NCBI GenBank assembly: GCA_020248405.1
Contig: JADCHQ010000014.1
Coordinates: 62,001-126,000, forward strand
Source of the DNA: Rhodocyclaceae bacterium
GTDB taxonomy: Bacteria > Pseudomonadota > Gammaproteobacteria > Burkholderiales > Ga0077523
Reading direction: 5' to 3'
DNA: 64,000 nucleotides
In this document: positions 53,462 through 63,815 of the stretch, in pieces
Numbering within the stretch: position 1 is the first letter of the stretch
How the letters are laid out: the number at the start of each line of letters is the position of its first letter
Notes under the pieces: model-generated
Seen by the model: the letters and a program-made list of their open reading frames with translations, nothing else
Databases searched by the model: none
What the model was told of the DNA's origin: nothing
Position numbers and translations under genes: made by a program

Positions 53462-56400
53462 ATGAACGCTTACCGTTATCGCCTCATCAGGCACCGCGTT
53501 TCGGGGTTGCTCGTGCCAGTGGCCGAGTGCCTGGGCCGCAGTCACGGCGGGCTTCGCCGCGCTGCCCGGGCGGCGGCGGCGGCGGTGTTGTTTGGCTGCG
53601 GAGGCGTGGGCACGGCGGCCACCCCGGAGGGCCTCGTGCCCCACGAGGCCCTCGCCTGGCTGGGCGCCTCCATCGACGCCGGCCGCTCGGATAGCAGCAC
53701 GCTCACCATCCAGCAGACCCAGGCGCGCGCGCTGCTCAACTGGCGGCAGTTCGATTTGCGGGCTGGCGATGAAGTGGTGTTCGATCAGAAGGGCAACGCC
53801 AACTGGGTTGCGCTCAACAGGATCTTCGACCTCGTGCCGAGCCAGATCGCCGGGCGCATCCGGGCCGACGGCGACGTCTACCTCATCAACCAGAACGGCA
53901 TCGTTTTCAAGGGCACTGCCCAGGTGAACACGGGGTCGTTCATCGCCTCGGCCCTGGAGATCCGCGACGAGGCGTTCACCAAGGGCCTGCTGTCCTTGTC
54001 CATCGGCACGGCGGCCTTCACCTGGGGCGGGACCGAGCAGCAGTACCAGGCGAGCGTGGTGGAGGTCGATCCTGGCGCGCGCATTGCCTCGAGTACCGGC
54101 GGGCGTGTCATGTTGCTCGCCCCGCGGGTGGTGAACCAGGGCTCCATCACGACCCCGGAAGGCCAGACCATCCTGGCAGCTGGATCGAGGGTATACCTGA
54201 CGGCGCCGCTGGATTCCACGCTGAGGGGTTTTCTCGTGGAGGTGGATCCGCTCTACCCTGCCGGCGGCGGTGCGCCAGTGGGCGGGCAGGTCACCAACGC
54301 TCCGCTTGGGCGGGTCTTGGCCGAGCGCGGTAACGCCACCCTGGCTGCCTTTGCGGTGAACCAGCAGGGCCAGGTACGCGCGACCACGTCGGTGCGCCTG
54401 AACGGCTCGGTGTACCTGCAGGCTCGCGACAGCGCGGGCAATGCCGCCGGTGAGGTGGCCACGGTGCCGGTGGGCACGGTCAACATCCCCCGCGGCACCC
54501 GCGGCGGGGCGCTCGTTCTGGGTCCGGGCAGCACCACGGCCGTGTTGCCGGAGCCGGCGGACCGCCAGACCACCCAGGACGCCCAGGGCTTCACTCCATC
54601 GCGTATCGACCTGACGGGCAAGACCATCGTCCTGCAACCCGACAGCCTGGTGAGCGCGCCTGGCGGCATCGTGGTGGCGTCCGCGCAGCAAGGGCAGCAG
54701 TTCGGGCTGGGCCCGGCGGGGGCGGGTACCCGCATCTACCTTGACCGGGGCGCGCGCATCGATGTGGCAGGCACCGCTGGCGAGACAGTCCCGGTGGAGC
54801 GCAACTTCATCAGGGTCGAACTGCGAGGTAACGAACTGCGGGATGCGCCGGTGCAGCGCGCTTCCTTCCTGCGCGGCGAGACCGTGGTGGTGGACGTGCG
54901 CCGGGGCACGCCGCTCGCCGACGTGTCCGGCTACACGGCGCAGATCGGGCGCACGGTGGGCGAGCGCACGGCCACGGGCGGCTCGGTGACCCTTCGATCG
55001 GAGGGCGATGTGATCCTCCGCGAGGGTAGCCTTGTGGATGTCTCCGGTGGCTCCATCCGCTATACGGATGGACTTGCCGCCGAGACCCGCCTCATGGGTG
55101 CGGATGGGCGCGTCTACGGCCTGAGCGAAGCGCGGCCCGACCGCGTCTACACGGGTTTCGCGGATCGTTACGTGGTGGGCTCGCAGAAATGGGGAACCCA
55201 GGTTTTGTTTCAGACGGGTCGCGACAGGAACCTCCAACCGGGCTATGTGGAAGGGCGGTCGGCCGGATCCATCACCCTGAATGCGCGCTCTTTGGTTCTC
55301 GACGGCGAGCTGCGCGGCGTCGCGCTGCCTGGCGGGGAACAGCGCTCGCTCGCCAGCCGGCCAACTGGCGGCACCTTGGTGCTCGGTGAGGCGGCGAGCG
55401 GGGGCGGCCCGCTGGACTTCCGGCTCGGTGCCGTCGAACTCCGCGGCACGGTGGACCGCCTGGCGTCCGGTTTTGCAGCCTCTGATGCGCTCGATCCAGG
55501 CCGTGCAGGCTTGGTCCAGATCGATTCTCGCGCACTCGGCCGCGGTGGTTTCTCCCGTCTGTCCGTGTACTCCAATGATCGCGTGGCGGTGGCTGAAGAC
55601 GGTGCAGTGATCCTGCAGCCAGGGGGCTCCCTCGCCGTGACCGCACGGCGGATTTCGGTGGCGGGCGATGTCCGGGTCGCCGGAGGCCTCATTTCGCTGA
55701 CCACCCGGGAGGTGGCGGGCGGCAGCGTCGATCCCGCTGAACACACGGTCAGCATTGCCCCAGGGGTAAGGCTCGACGCCGCCGGCCTCTGGACCAATGA
55801 TTCGCCCGTGGTCACGCCGCGGCTGGGAACGGATCCCCTCGTGCCCAACGGGGGCCGAATCTCCCTGTCATCGGCCGCGGATCTAAGGCTCGGCACAGGG
55901 GCCGTGCTTGACGTTTCCGCTGGTGCGGTGCTGGCCCGAAGCGGCACAACCACGCCTGGAAGCGCTGGCTCCATTTCCCTGTCCACCGGACGGATCGGAC
56001 TGGGAGACAGCGATGCCCAGCAATCGGTACTCGAACTCGGGGCGCAGTTGCGCGGCTATGCCGTGCGTGGCGGCGGGTCACTTTCCATCTCCACATCGGC
56101 GATCCGCATCGGCGGTGTGTCCGCCTCGGGGCCGCGGGAACTGCTGTTGGGCACGGATTTCATCGGACGGGGCGGCTTCGCCCAGGTGTCCCTGGACGGG
56201 GTGGACGGCCTGGTGGTGGCGCCGAACGCCTCTCTCGCGCCGGTCTTGGGCAATGTGGAGATTTTGCCGGGCGCGCGTGTGAGCCCCACCGGTACGTCGT
56301 TGGGCGAACTGGTTCGCGTGGTGGAACTGCCCGCACATCAGCGCATGGGCTTCGCGCTCACGATGGCGTCTTCGGGGACGAGCTTCGGCAACGTGCGGGT

Positions 56401-59400
56401 GGACAACGGCGCGGCGGTGGACGTGGGCGCGGGCGGAACGCTCAGCCTGAGCTCCGGCCGCAGGATCACTGTGGACGGGACGCTCTCCGCGCCTGGCGGC
56501 AGCATCAGCCTGTCGAATCCCCCACCCGGTAGCCAGAGTGTCTTCGAGGGTGATGTGTCCATCTGGCTGGGCGAATCAAGCCGGCTGCTCGCCCGGGGTG
56601 TATTCATGCAGGTGCCGGACGCGCGCGGGCTGGTACTTGGCAATGTGCTGCCGGGCGGCAGTGTGACCATTTCGGCGGGCCGTGGCTATCTGGTGGCGGA
56701 ACAAGGGTCGCTCGTGGATGTCTCCGGCGCGCTGGCGGGCGTGGATGTGCGCAGCATGATCGGCACCACAGCCGGGTTCCTGCGCCGCGAGGTCGCCTCG
56801 GCCGCCGGCGCCATTTCGCTGTCGGCCCGCGAGGCAATCCTCTATGACGGTGCCTTCGCGGCGCGCGGCGGTGCGCCGTCCGCCGAGGGCGGACGCCTGT
56901 CGGTGGCCATCGATGCGTTGCCTCAGGCCTTCTTCCCGCAGGGGGCGCGCCGGGTGGTGGTTTCCGCCGGTGGGTTCTTCGTCCCCGCTGGGCTGGATCC
57001 CGGCGAGGCTGTGGAAACCAACCCGTTTGCGCCCAATGCGCCCCTCAATGGTCGCGCCTTCCTGGCGGTAGACCGGGTGGCCGCGGCCGGTTTCGATAGC
57101 GTATCGCTGCGGGCCTCCGGTGCGATCGAGTTCCACGGCGACGTGGCGATGGCGTTGCGCCGTAATCTTTCGATGGACGCCCCGAGCCTCGTGGGTTACG
57201 GCGGTATGGTGTCCCTGAGCGCGGCAGCCGTTTCGTTGGGTAACGCCGCTGCCACCCGCCAGACGGCGCCCGCGCCCGTCCCGGGGGGCGGTACGCTGGA
57301 GGTGTCGGGGCGGCTGGTGGACGTGGTCGGGCAATCGTCCGTGTCCGGATTCAGCAGGGTGCGTCTGCGCAGCGCGGGCGACCTTCGCCTGCGCGGCGTT
57401 GTGTTCGATACCGATCCCCAGCCGAACAGTCAGAGTTACGTGCTTGCCGGTGCCCTCGAAACCGCGGGTGACCTATTCATGGAGGCGGCGCAGGTCTACC
57501 CCACGACCCTCAGCCGTTTCCGGCTCTCCGCCACCGGCGCCGAGGCCACCGTTTCCATATCACGCGGCGCGCAGGGTGGCGTGGCGGGTCCGCTGCTTTC
57601 GGCGGGCGGCAGGCTTACGGTGAGCGCCGCCAAGATCGTCCAGGGCGGTGTCTTGGCCGCGCCCTTCGGGGAGATCGTGCTCGATGCCGGCAATCGCATC
57701 GAAGTGCTGCCCGGCAGCATCACGAGCGTTTCGGGTGCCTCGCGCGAGATTCCCCTCGGCACCACCGAGTTGTCAGGACGCGATTTCGTGTATCCCCTGG
57801 GCAGCGGGTACGGCAACCTTGTGCTCAAGGCGCCGCCCGAGAAGCGCATCGTTCTGGCTGCGAAGGACGTGGACGCGGCTGGAACGGTCGATCTGTCCGG
57901 CGGCGGCGACCTGTTTGCCTACGAATTTGTCCCTGGTCCCGGCGGTTCCCGAGATGTGCTGCAAGGCGATTCGGCGGCGCCGGCTTTCGCGATCCTGCCC
58001 GGGGTGCGCTCGGGGTTCGGTCCTTTCGATCACCACTATTCGCAGGGCTTTACCGACCTGGAACCCGGCCGTCAGGTCGCCTTGTCGGGTGTGGATGGCC
58101 TGCAGGACGGCGTGTACACGCTGCTGCCGGCGCGCTACGCGTTGTTGCCAGGCGCCTACCTGGTGAAGCCACGCGCGGGGACAACAGACTTCCTGTCCGC
58201 GGACGCTGTGCGCCTCGCGGATGGCGCGCAGGTGGTCGAGGGGTTCCACGCCAGCATCGCTGCGGACGGTTCCTCGCTGCGCGCGGCGCGCAGCGAGGCC
58301 TTCGAAGTGGCGTCGAGCGCCGTGGTGCGCAACCGCGCCGAGTACTCGACCACACTTGCCAGCCGGTTCTTTTCGGGCGCCGCGGGCGCGCAGTTGCCGG
58401 GGGATGCTGGCAGGCTTTCCATTTCGGTGACCGAGAACCTGCGCCTCGCCGGTGTGTTTCTGTCCGATTTCGTGCCGGGCCGACGCGGTGCGGAGGTGGA
58501 CCTGGTGGCGCCGCGCCTCGCCGTGGTTGCGGGCGGCGCGACGGCGCCAGCGGGTTTCGTTGGTGTTGACGCGGGCCAACTCAACCGGCTCGGTGCAGCC
58601 AGCCTGCTGCTGGGAGGAACACGCTCGAGCACCAGCGCGGGCACGGCGCTGCTCGCCGGGGGCGGGTCGCCAGGCTCGGTGGTTCGGGTGGACCTGGGCG
58701 CGGGTACGGCCCTGGAGGCGCCCGAGCTGATGCTCGCGGCCACCGGCGAGGTCGTGGTGGGCGCCCAGTCGCGGCTTGGCACCCGGTCAGGGCCGGGCGT
58801 GAGCGACTCGCCGCTGCTGTTGCAGGGCGACGGCGCCCTGTTGCGCGCGGCAACAGGGCCGGGGCGTGCGGTGGTGCGCGACGCCGTGCAGCGCGTGGCG
58901 GGCACCATCACGGTGGAAGCGGGCGCCAGCGTGACCGGGCAGGGATCGCTTTTGCTCGACGCCACCCTGGACACCCGGGTGCTGAGCGGCACTACGCTGG
59001 CCGCGCCGGAGGTGGCGCTGTCGGCGGGGCAGGTGAGCGTTGGAGAGGCTCCCCCCGGCACCACCGGCCTGGTGCTGACCGAGCAACTGCTCGCCGGCAT
59101 CGCCGCGGCCCGGTCCCTGTCCTTGCGCAGCTACGGCGACTTCGGCCTGTTCGGTGCCGCCCGGCTGGGAGGCATGACGGATGCAGGCGTGCCTCTCCTC
59201 GACAGCCTCGTGATGGAGGCGGCGCGCATCGTGGGTCACGGCACGGAGGTAAAACAGGCCAGCGCGGGCACCCTCGTGCTGCGCGGGCTCGGCGCCTCCC
59301 AGGCGGACGCGCTGCGCGGCACCGCGACGTTGTCGCTCCTGGCCGGCACGGCCGCCCGGCCTGGCCGGGTGGCGTTCGAGGCGGGAGACCTCGCCCTGCA

Positions 59401-62400
59401 CGGTTTCGAATCCGTGCTGGTGGGTGGCGCGCAGGAGATCGTGTTTTCGGGCGCAGGGCTCATCCGCACCGGGGCCGACGTGACCCTGGATGCGGGGAGG
59501 ATCACCGCAGCCCCGCGCGCCGACCACGGCATCGTTACCACGGGGCGCATGCAGACGCTTGCCAGCGCGGCTGAGCCGTCCCAGACCGTGGCGCCGTCGG
59601 CGGCGCTGCTGCGGCTGACGGCTTCCGAAGTCTTCCACCAGGGACGGATTGCGGTGCCGTCGGGCGAGGTGGCGCTCGAGGCCACTGCCTCCGGTGGCAA
59701 CGGCGTACGCCTGGCTGCGGGTTCGCGCATCGACGCGAGCGGGCGCGTGACCCGTTTCGCCGATGGCGTGGAGCGCGGCACCGCGGGAGGTACCGTGCGG
59801 GTGCGCTCCGCGGGTGATATCCAGATCGCTGCAGGTGCTTCCGTCGACGTTTCGGCCGGCCGGGCGGGCACTGATGCAGGGTTGCTTGACCTGCGGGCCG
59901 CCGGGGCGGTTGGTACTGGAGGCACGCTGCTGGCGCGCAGTTTCGCTCCTGGTGACCGGGGCGGGCGGTTACAGGTGGACGCTGGCAGCCTGCCGGACTT
60001 CGCCGCCCTGGCTGCCGCCGCCGGGGCGGGCGGGTTCACGGGCGCGCAGTCCTTCCGCGTGCGCACTGGCGACCTGGAGGTGGGCACGGGCGTCAACATC
60101 AAGGCCTCGGAAGTCAGCATCGCGGTGGATAACGGTGCGCTGTCGTTGCTCGGGGACATCGATGCGTCCGGTGCGAACGGCGGCCGGGTCGAGCTGTGGT
60201 CCCGGCTCAACCTTTCGATGGGCGGGCAATCGGCGATCAGCGCCGCCGCCACCACCGCCGCCGGGCGCGGCGGCCGGGTCGTGGCCGGCACCGCCGCCGG
60301 CAGCCTGAGCTTCGCGCCGGGGGCCCTGATTGACGTGAACGGCGCGGCAGACCAGGGCGGGCGGGAAGTGTTATTGCGCGCGCCGCGGGCAGGCGCCGAC
60401 GTGGCCATCGCACAGTTCAGCGCCACGGTGCAGGGGGCGGCATCGGTAGTGGCGGAGGGCGTACGCACCTACACCTTCAGCAGCATCGGCACCACCCAGT
60501 TCACCACCATCGACGCGGACAACACGTCCTTCATGGCGGGCGCCTCCGCCATTACCGCCCGGCTACCCGGCCTGACCGCGGTCCGCCCGGGCGTGGAGAT
60601 CCACTCTACGGGAAATCTGACCCTGTCCGCCGACTGGAATCTCGCCATGCGCAGGCCGGGTGGCGAGCCGGGTGTGCTGACCTTGCGGGCCGGCGGCGAT
60701 CTGCTGCTCAACGGTTCTCTCAACGACGGCTTTGCTCAGGTGCAGCCTGCGACGGGCGCCATTCCTGTCAACAGCGCCATTCCCCTTGCCGGGCCATCCT
60801 GGTCCTACCGGCTCGTGGCCGGCGCCGACGCGGACGCCGCCAACCCCCTTGTGACCCGGGACGCGGCTTTGCTGTCCAGCGGCGACGTGGTGCTGGGGGC
60901 TGGCCGCGTGATCCGCACTGGCACCGGGTCCATTGACGTGGCCGCAGGGCGCGATCTCCGGCTGGAGAGCGCTCGTTCGGCCTTCTACACCGCCGGCCAG
61001 CCGGGCCCGGCCGTGCCCGGATTCGTCGCCCCTTCACTCAGCGGCGTTCCCGCGCCCGCCTACAACCAGGGCGGCGGCGACGTGCGCCTTCGGGCGGGAC
61101 GCGATGCCATCGGTACCGCCAGCGACCAGCTCGTCACGGAGTGGCTTTACCGGGAGGTGCGCAGGACCCCCGGCAGCACGCCCGCCTTCGAGAATCGCCA
61201 GGCGAGCTGGTGGGTACGGTTCGATACCTTCCAGCAGGGTGTCGGCGCCCTTGGCGGCGGCAATGTGGTGATCGATGCGCGGCGGGATGTGGTCAACCTG
61301 GGGGCGGTGGTGCCCACCAACGGCCGCATCGGCGGCAATCTCGACGAGGTACAGGGACCCTCGGCGGTGCGCGAGCAGGGGGGCGGTGATCTGGTGGTGC
61401 GCGCCGGGCGGCATGTGCGTGGTGGCGTGTACCACGTGCAGTCGGGTTCCGGGCTCGTGGAGGCGGGCGGAGATATTGGCGCCGGCCGTCAGCTTCTCGG
61501 TACCGATCTCAATACCCTCGTGGCCATGGGTAACGCGCAGGTGACGTTGCGTGCCGGCGGCGACGTCACGCTCGAATCGGCATTCAATCCCACAGCCACC
61601 CGGCAGGTGACTGGCAACGTGGGAATAACGGCGAGGACGTCCCATTTCTTCACCTACGCCCCCGAATCGGCGGTGCGCGTCGAGTCCGTTGCTGGAAATG
61701 CACGTCTGGCCAATAACAGCGATCTGCTGCGTGAACTGCCCAACTCGCCACTGGCGGCCCGACCGGAGGAGGCTGCCACCAGCGTGATCTACCCCGGCTC
61801 GGCCTTTGTGCTGTCGCACCGCGGCGATGTGGTGGTGGAGCGCCGCTTCACGCTCTTCCCGTCAGCCACGGGGCAGCTCGAATTACTGGCCGCCGGCTCG
61901 GTGGATGTCCGCGGCTCCATCAGCATGTCGGATGTGGCGCCTGGCTCCCTGGCGGTGCCCTGGAAACCCGACTTGCTGTTCTCTGAGCGCATCCAGCCGC
62001 TGCTGGTCAACGCGGCGGAACAGGGGCCCCTGTTTCACGACGAGTCCACCCTGCATGCAGCCGACTCGCAGCCAGTCCTTATCGCGGCCCGCGATGGAGA
62101 CATCCGCGGCCCCGCCGACGCGACCGGCGTATCGCCCTTTTCGATCCTGCCGAAGGCGGCGCGGTTCACGGCGGGCCGTGACATTCGCGATACCTGGGTC
62201 ATCGGCCAGAACGTCCGCGCCACGGACGTGACGCTGTTCCGGGCAGGGCGCGACATCGCCTTCACGACCCTGCGTACCGCGCTTGGCGAGCAGCGCAGCA
62301 ATGGCGGCGGGATCGTGCTTGGCGGGCCCGGTGACCTGGTGCTGGAGGCTGGTCGCAACGTGGATCTCGGCAATTCGGCTGGTCTGGTCACGCGCGGTAA

Positions 62401-63685
62401 CCTCAACAACCCTTTCCTGCCCGAGTCCGGAGCCGCCATCCGTGTCGCCACCGGCGCCGGGCGCGCCGGGGATGGCGCATTCATCGCCAGATACCTGGAG
62501 GGGCAGGATGCCGATGCCGTTGCCTACCGCGCCGAGCTGCTCTCCTACATGCGCGGCCGCGGCGCGAGCGGCGTGGCGGACGAGGCGGGCGCCGTGGCGG
62601 CCTTCAAGGCGCTGGATTCCTCTCAGCGCGTCGAGTTCGTCAACCGGGTGCTGTTCGACCAGATCAAGCGGGCAGGTCGGGATTTTTCGGCTGGCCTGGA
62701 CGAGTCCTATGCGCGGGGTTATGGCGCGTTGCTGGCTCTCTACCCGGTGGTCGACGAGAATGGCGTCGCGCTACCGGCACAGCGCATCATCGATCTCGTG
62801 GGGCCGGCGCTCGCCTCGCTGCGCGCGTCAAGGTCGGCCCTGGGTCCGCTCCCGGCTGTGGTGGACGTGGCGAGGGCGGCGGAAACGCTGTTCTCCGGGG
62901 GGCGTACCACCCTGGAGGCGTTACGGGACCTGTGGTTCGCGCGCTACTCGGGCGATGTGAATCTGTTTTTCAGCCAAGTCAAGACCGAGCAGGGTGGTGA
63001 TATCGAGCTGCGCGTTCCGGGCGGTCTTGTGAACGCGGGGCTCGCCAACCCCGGCGCGATAGGCAAGTCGGCGTCTGATCTTGGCATCGTGACGGTCCGT
63101 GGCGGCACCGTTCGCGGTTCGGTATTGACGGACTTCCAGGTGAACCAGTCGCGCGTCTTTACGTTGCAGGGAGGCGATATCCTGCTCTGGGCCTCGCTGG
63201 GCAACATCGACGCTGGCCGGGGCGCCAAGACGGCGACGGCGACGCCGCCGCCCCAGGTGGTGTTCAGGGGGGACCGGTTCGTGCTCGATACATCCCGATC
63301 GGTGGAAGGCTCCGGCATCGGCGTACTGCTGTCGCGCGACGGGATCGAGCCCGGTGACGTGGATCTTCTAGCTCCGGCGGGGATCGTGGATGCGGGCGAT
63401 GCCGGGATCCGGTCCGCTGGCATCCTGAACGTGGCGGCGTTGGCCTTCAATAATTCCGCAAACGCCCAGGCTGCCGGGGGGACCCTGGGAATCGCCACCA
63501 CCACGACCTCAAGCCTGGGCGGGCTGTCTGGCACGAGCGCTGGCGTGACGGACGCGGCGCGCTCGGTGCAGCAGGCCACCGAGAGAATCTCCGAGCGCTC
63601 GGCGCCCGTGGAACGCGCGCGGCAGCCCTCATTCCTCAGCCTGGAAGTGCTTGGGTTGGGCGATGACAACGAGCGGCGCAGGTAG
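53462..63685 (+). CDS. TpsA filamentous haemagglutinin-family exoprotein
   Basis: A 3407-residue secreted beta-helical adhesin. It has an extended signal peptide (ESPR) starting MNAYRYRLIRHRVSGLLVPVAECLG and a hydrophobic core to about residue 52. A TPS secretion domain follows (ALLNWRQFDLRAGDEVVFDQ, NQNGIVFKGTAQVNTGSFIAS). Long Gly/Val-rich repeats come next, and a DUF3739-like C-terminal part from about 2800 (LVTRGNLNNPFLPESGAAIRVATGAG). No terminal membrane anchor or PEP-CTERM tail. The frame is intact over 10.2 kb. Likely surface adhesion or biofilm function. Confidence 0.93.
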   Translation: MNAYRYRLIRHRVSGLLVPVAECLGRSHGGLRRAARAAAAAVLFGCGGVGTAATPEGLVPHEALAWLGASIDAGRSDSSTLTIQQTQARALLNWRQFDLRAGDEVVFDQKGNANWVALNRIFDLVPSQIAGRIRADGDVYLINQNGIVFKGTAQVNTGSFIASALEIRDEAFTKGLLSLSIGTAAFTWGGTEQQYQASVVEVDPGARIASSTGGRVMLLAPRVVNQGSITTPEGQTILAAGSRVYLTAPLDSTLRGFLVEVDPLYPAGGGAPVGGQVTNAPLGRVLAERGNATLAAFAVNQQGQVRATTSVRLNGSVYLQARDSAGNAAGEVATVPVGTVNIPRGTRGGALVLGPGSTTAVLPEPADRQTTQDAQGFTPSRIDLTGKTIVLQPDSLVSAPGGIVVASAQQGQQFGLGPAGAGTRIYLDRGARIDVAGTAGETVPVERNFIRVELRGNELRDAPVQRASFLRGETVVVDVRRGTPLADVSGYTAQIGRTVGERTATGGSVTLRSEGDVILREGSLVDVSGGSIRYTDGLAAETRLMGADGRVYGLSEARPDRVYTGFADRYVVGSQKWGTQVLFQTGRDRNLQPGYVEGRSAGSITLNARSLVLDGELRGVALPGGEQRSLASRPTGGTLVLGEAASGGGPLDFRLGAVELRGTVDRLASGFAASDALDPGRAGLVQIDSRALGRGGFSRLSVYSNDRVAVAEDGAVILQPGGSLAVTARRISVAGDVRVAGGLISLTTREVAGGSVDPAEHTVSIAPGVRLDAAGLWTNDSPVVTPRLGTDPLVPNGGRISLSSAADLRLGTGAVLDVSAGAVLARSGTTTPGSAGSISLSTGRIGLGDSDAQQSVLELGAQLRGYAVRGGGSLSISTSAIRIGGVSASGPRELLLGTDFIGRGGFAQVSLDGVDGLVVAPNASLAPVLGNVEILPGARVSPTGTSLGELVRVVELPAHQRMGFALTMASSGTSFGNVRVDNGAAVDVGAGGTLSLSSGRRITVDGTLSAPGGSISLSNPPPGSQSVFEGDVSIWLGESSRLLARGVFMQVPDARGLVLGNVLPGGSVTISAGRGYLVAEQGSLVDVSGALAGVDVRSMIGTTAGFLRREVASAAGAISLSAREAILYDGAFAARGGAPSAEGGRLSVAIDALPQAFFPQGARRVVVSAGGFFVPAGLDPGEAVETNPFAPNAPLNGRAFLAVDRVAAAGFDSVSLRASGAIEFHGDVAMALRRNLSMDAPSLVGYGGMVSLSAAAVSLGNAAATRQTAPAPVPGGGTLEVSGRLVDVVGQSSVSGFSRVRLRSAGDLRLRGVVFDTDPQPNSQSYVLAGALETAGDLFMEAAQVYPTTLSRFRLSATGAEATVSISRGAQGGVAGPLLSAGGRLTVSAAKIVQGGVLAAPFGEIVLDAGNRIEVLPGSITSVSGASREIPLGTTELSGRDFVYPLGSGYGNLVLKAPPEKRIVLAAKDVDAAGTVDLSGGGDLFAYEFVPGPGGSRDVLQGDSAAPAFAILPGVRSGFGPFDHHYSQGFTDLEPGRQVALSGVDGLQDGVYTLLPARYALLPGAYLVKPRAGTTDFLSADAVRLADGAQVVEGFHASIAADGSSLRAARSEAFEVASSAVVRNRAEYSTTLASRFFSGAAGAQLPGDAGRLSISVTENLRLAGVFLSDFVPGRRGAEVDLVAPRLAVVAGGATAPAGFVGVDAGQLNRLGAASLLLGGTRSSTSAGTALLAGGGSPGSVVRVDLGAGTALEAPELMLAATGEVVVGAQSRLGTRSGPGVSDSPLLLQGDGALLRAATGPGRAVVRDAVQRVAGTITVEAGASVTGQGSLLLDATLDTRVLSGTTLAAPEVALSAGQVSVGEAPPGTTGLVLTEQLLAGIAAARSLSLRSYGDFGLFGAARLGGMTDAGVPLLDSLVMEAARIVGHGTEVKQASAGTLVLRGLGASQADALRGTATLSLLAGTAARPGRVAFEAGDLALHGFESVLVGGAQEIVFSGAGLIRTGADVTLDAGRITAAPRADHGIVTTGRMQTLASAAEPSQTVAPSAALLRLTASEVFHQGRIAVPSGEVALEATASGGNGVRLAAGSRIDASGRVTRFADGVERGTAGGTVRVRSAGDIQIAAGASVDVSAGRAGTDAGLLDLRAAGAVGTGGTLLARSFAPGDRGGRLQVDAGSLPDFAALAAAAGAGGFTGAQSFRVRTGDLEVGTGVNIKASEVSIAVDNGALSLLGDIDASGANGGRVELWSRLNLSMGGQSAISAAATTAAGRGGRVVAGTAAGSLSFAPGALIDVNGAADQGGREVLLRAPRAGADVAIAQFSATVQGAASVVAEGVRTYTFSSIGTTQFTTIDADNTSFMAGASAITARLPGLTAVRPGVEIHSTGNLTLSADWNLAMRRPGGEPGVLTLRAGGDLLLNGSLNDGFAQVQPATGAIPVNSAIPLAGPSWSYRLVAGADADAANPLVTRDAALLSSGDVVLGAGRVIRTGTGSIDVAAGRDLRLESARSAFYTAGQPGPAVPGFVAPSLSGVPAPAYNQGGGDVRLRAGRDAIGTASDQLVTEWLYREVRRTPGSTPAFENRQASWWVRFDTFQQGVGALGGGNVVIDARRDVVNLGAVVPTNGRIGGNLDEVQGPSAVREQGGGDLVVRAGRHVRGGVYHVQSGSGLVEAGGDIGAGRQLLGTDLNTLVAMGNAQVTLRAGGDVTLESAFNPTATRQVTGNVGITARTSHFFTYAPESAVRVESVAGNARLANNSDLLRELPNSPLAARPEEAATSVIYPGSAFVLSHRGDVVVERRFTLFPSATGQLELLAAGSVDVRGSISMSDVAPGSLAVPWKPDLLFSERIQPLLVNAAEQGPLFHDESTLHAADSQPVLIAARDGDIRGPADATGVSPFSILPKAARFTAGRDIRDTWVIGQNVRATDVTLFRAGRDIAFTTLRTALGEQRSNGGGIVLGGPGDLVLEAGRNVDLGNSAGLVTRGNLNNPFLPESGAAIRVATGAGRAGDGAFIARYLEGQDADAVAYRAELLSYMRGRGASGVADEAGAVAAFKALDSSQRVEFVNRVLFDQIKRAGRDFSAGLDESYARGYGALLALYPVVDENGVALPAQRIIDLVGPALASLRASRSALGPLPAVVDVARAAETLFSGGRTTLEALRDLWFARYSGDVNLFFSQVKTEQGGDIELRVPGGLVNAGLANPGAIGKSASDLGIVTVRGGTVRGSVLTDFQVNQSRVFTLQGGDILLWASLGNIDAGRGAKTATATPPPQVVFRGDRFVLDTSRSVEGSGIGVLLSRDGIEPGDVDLLAPAGIVDAGDAGIRSAGILNVAALAFNNSANAQAAGGTLGIATTTTSSLGGLSGTSAGVTDAARSVQQATERISERSAPVERARQPSFLSLEVLGLGDDNERRR

Positions 63686-63782
63686 GCGAAACGCGCATGC
63701 CCTGGCGGTACGGGTTTGATCCGAAAGAATCCCTTCCTTGTCATGGCGAATTAACGATTCTGAAACGCGCGCTCCCGACAAT

Positions 63783-63803
63783 ACGTACTGACTCGTACGT
63801 TTT
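63783..63803 (+). terminator. Palindrome ACGTAC-N6-GTACGT with T-run after tpsA
   Basis: ACGTAC (63783-63788) and GTACGT (63795-63800) form a perfect 6-bp stem with a 6-base loop followed by TTTT. It could be a short terminator for tpsA or an operator for the next gene, whose ATG is at 63816. Confidence 0.45.
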
Positions 63804-63815
63804 CACCACAGGACC

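Noticed and set aside
53441..55744. Open frame of 767 codons antisense to tpsB/tpsA
   Set aside because: Composition is typical of a shadow frame and it has no recognisable domain; the plus strand holds the TpsA signal and TPS domain.
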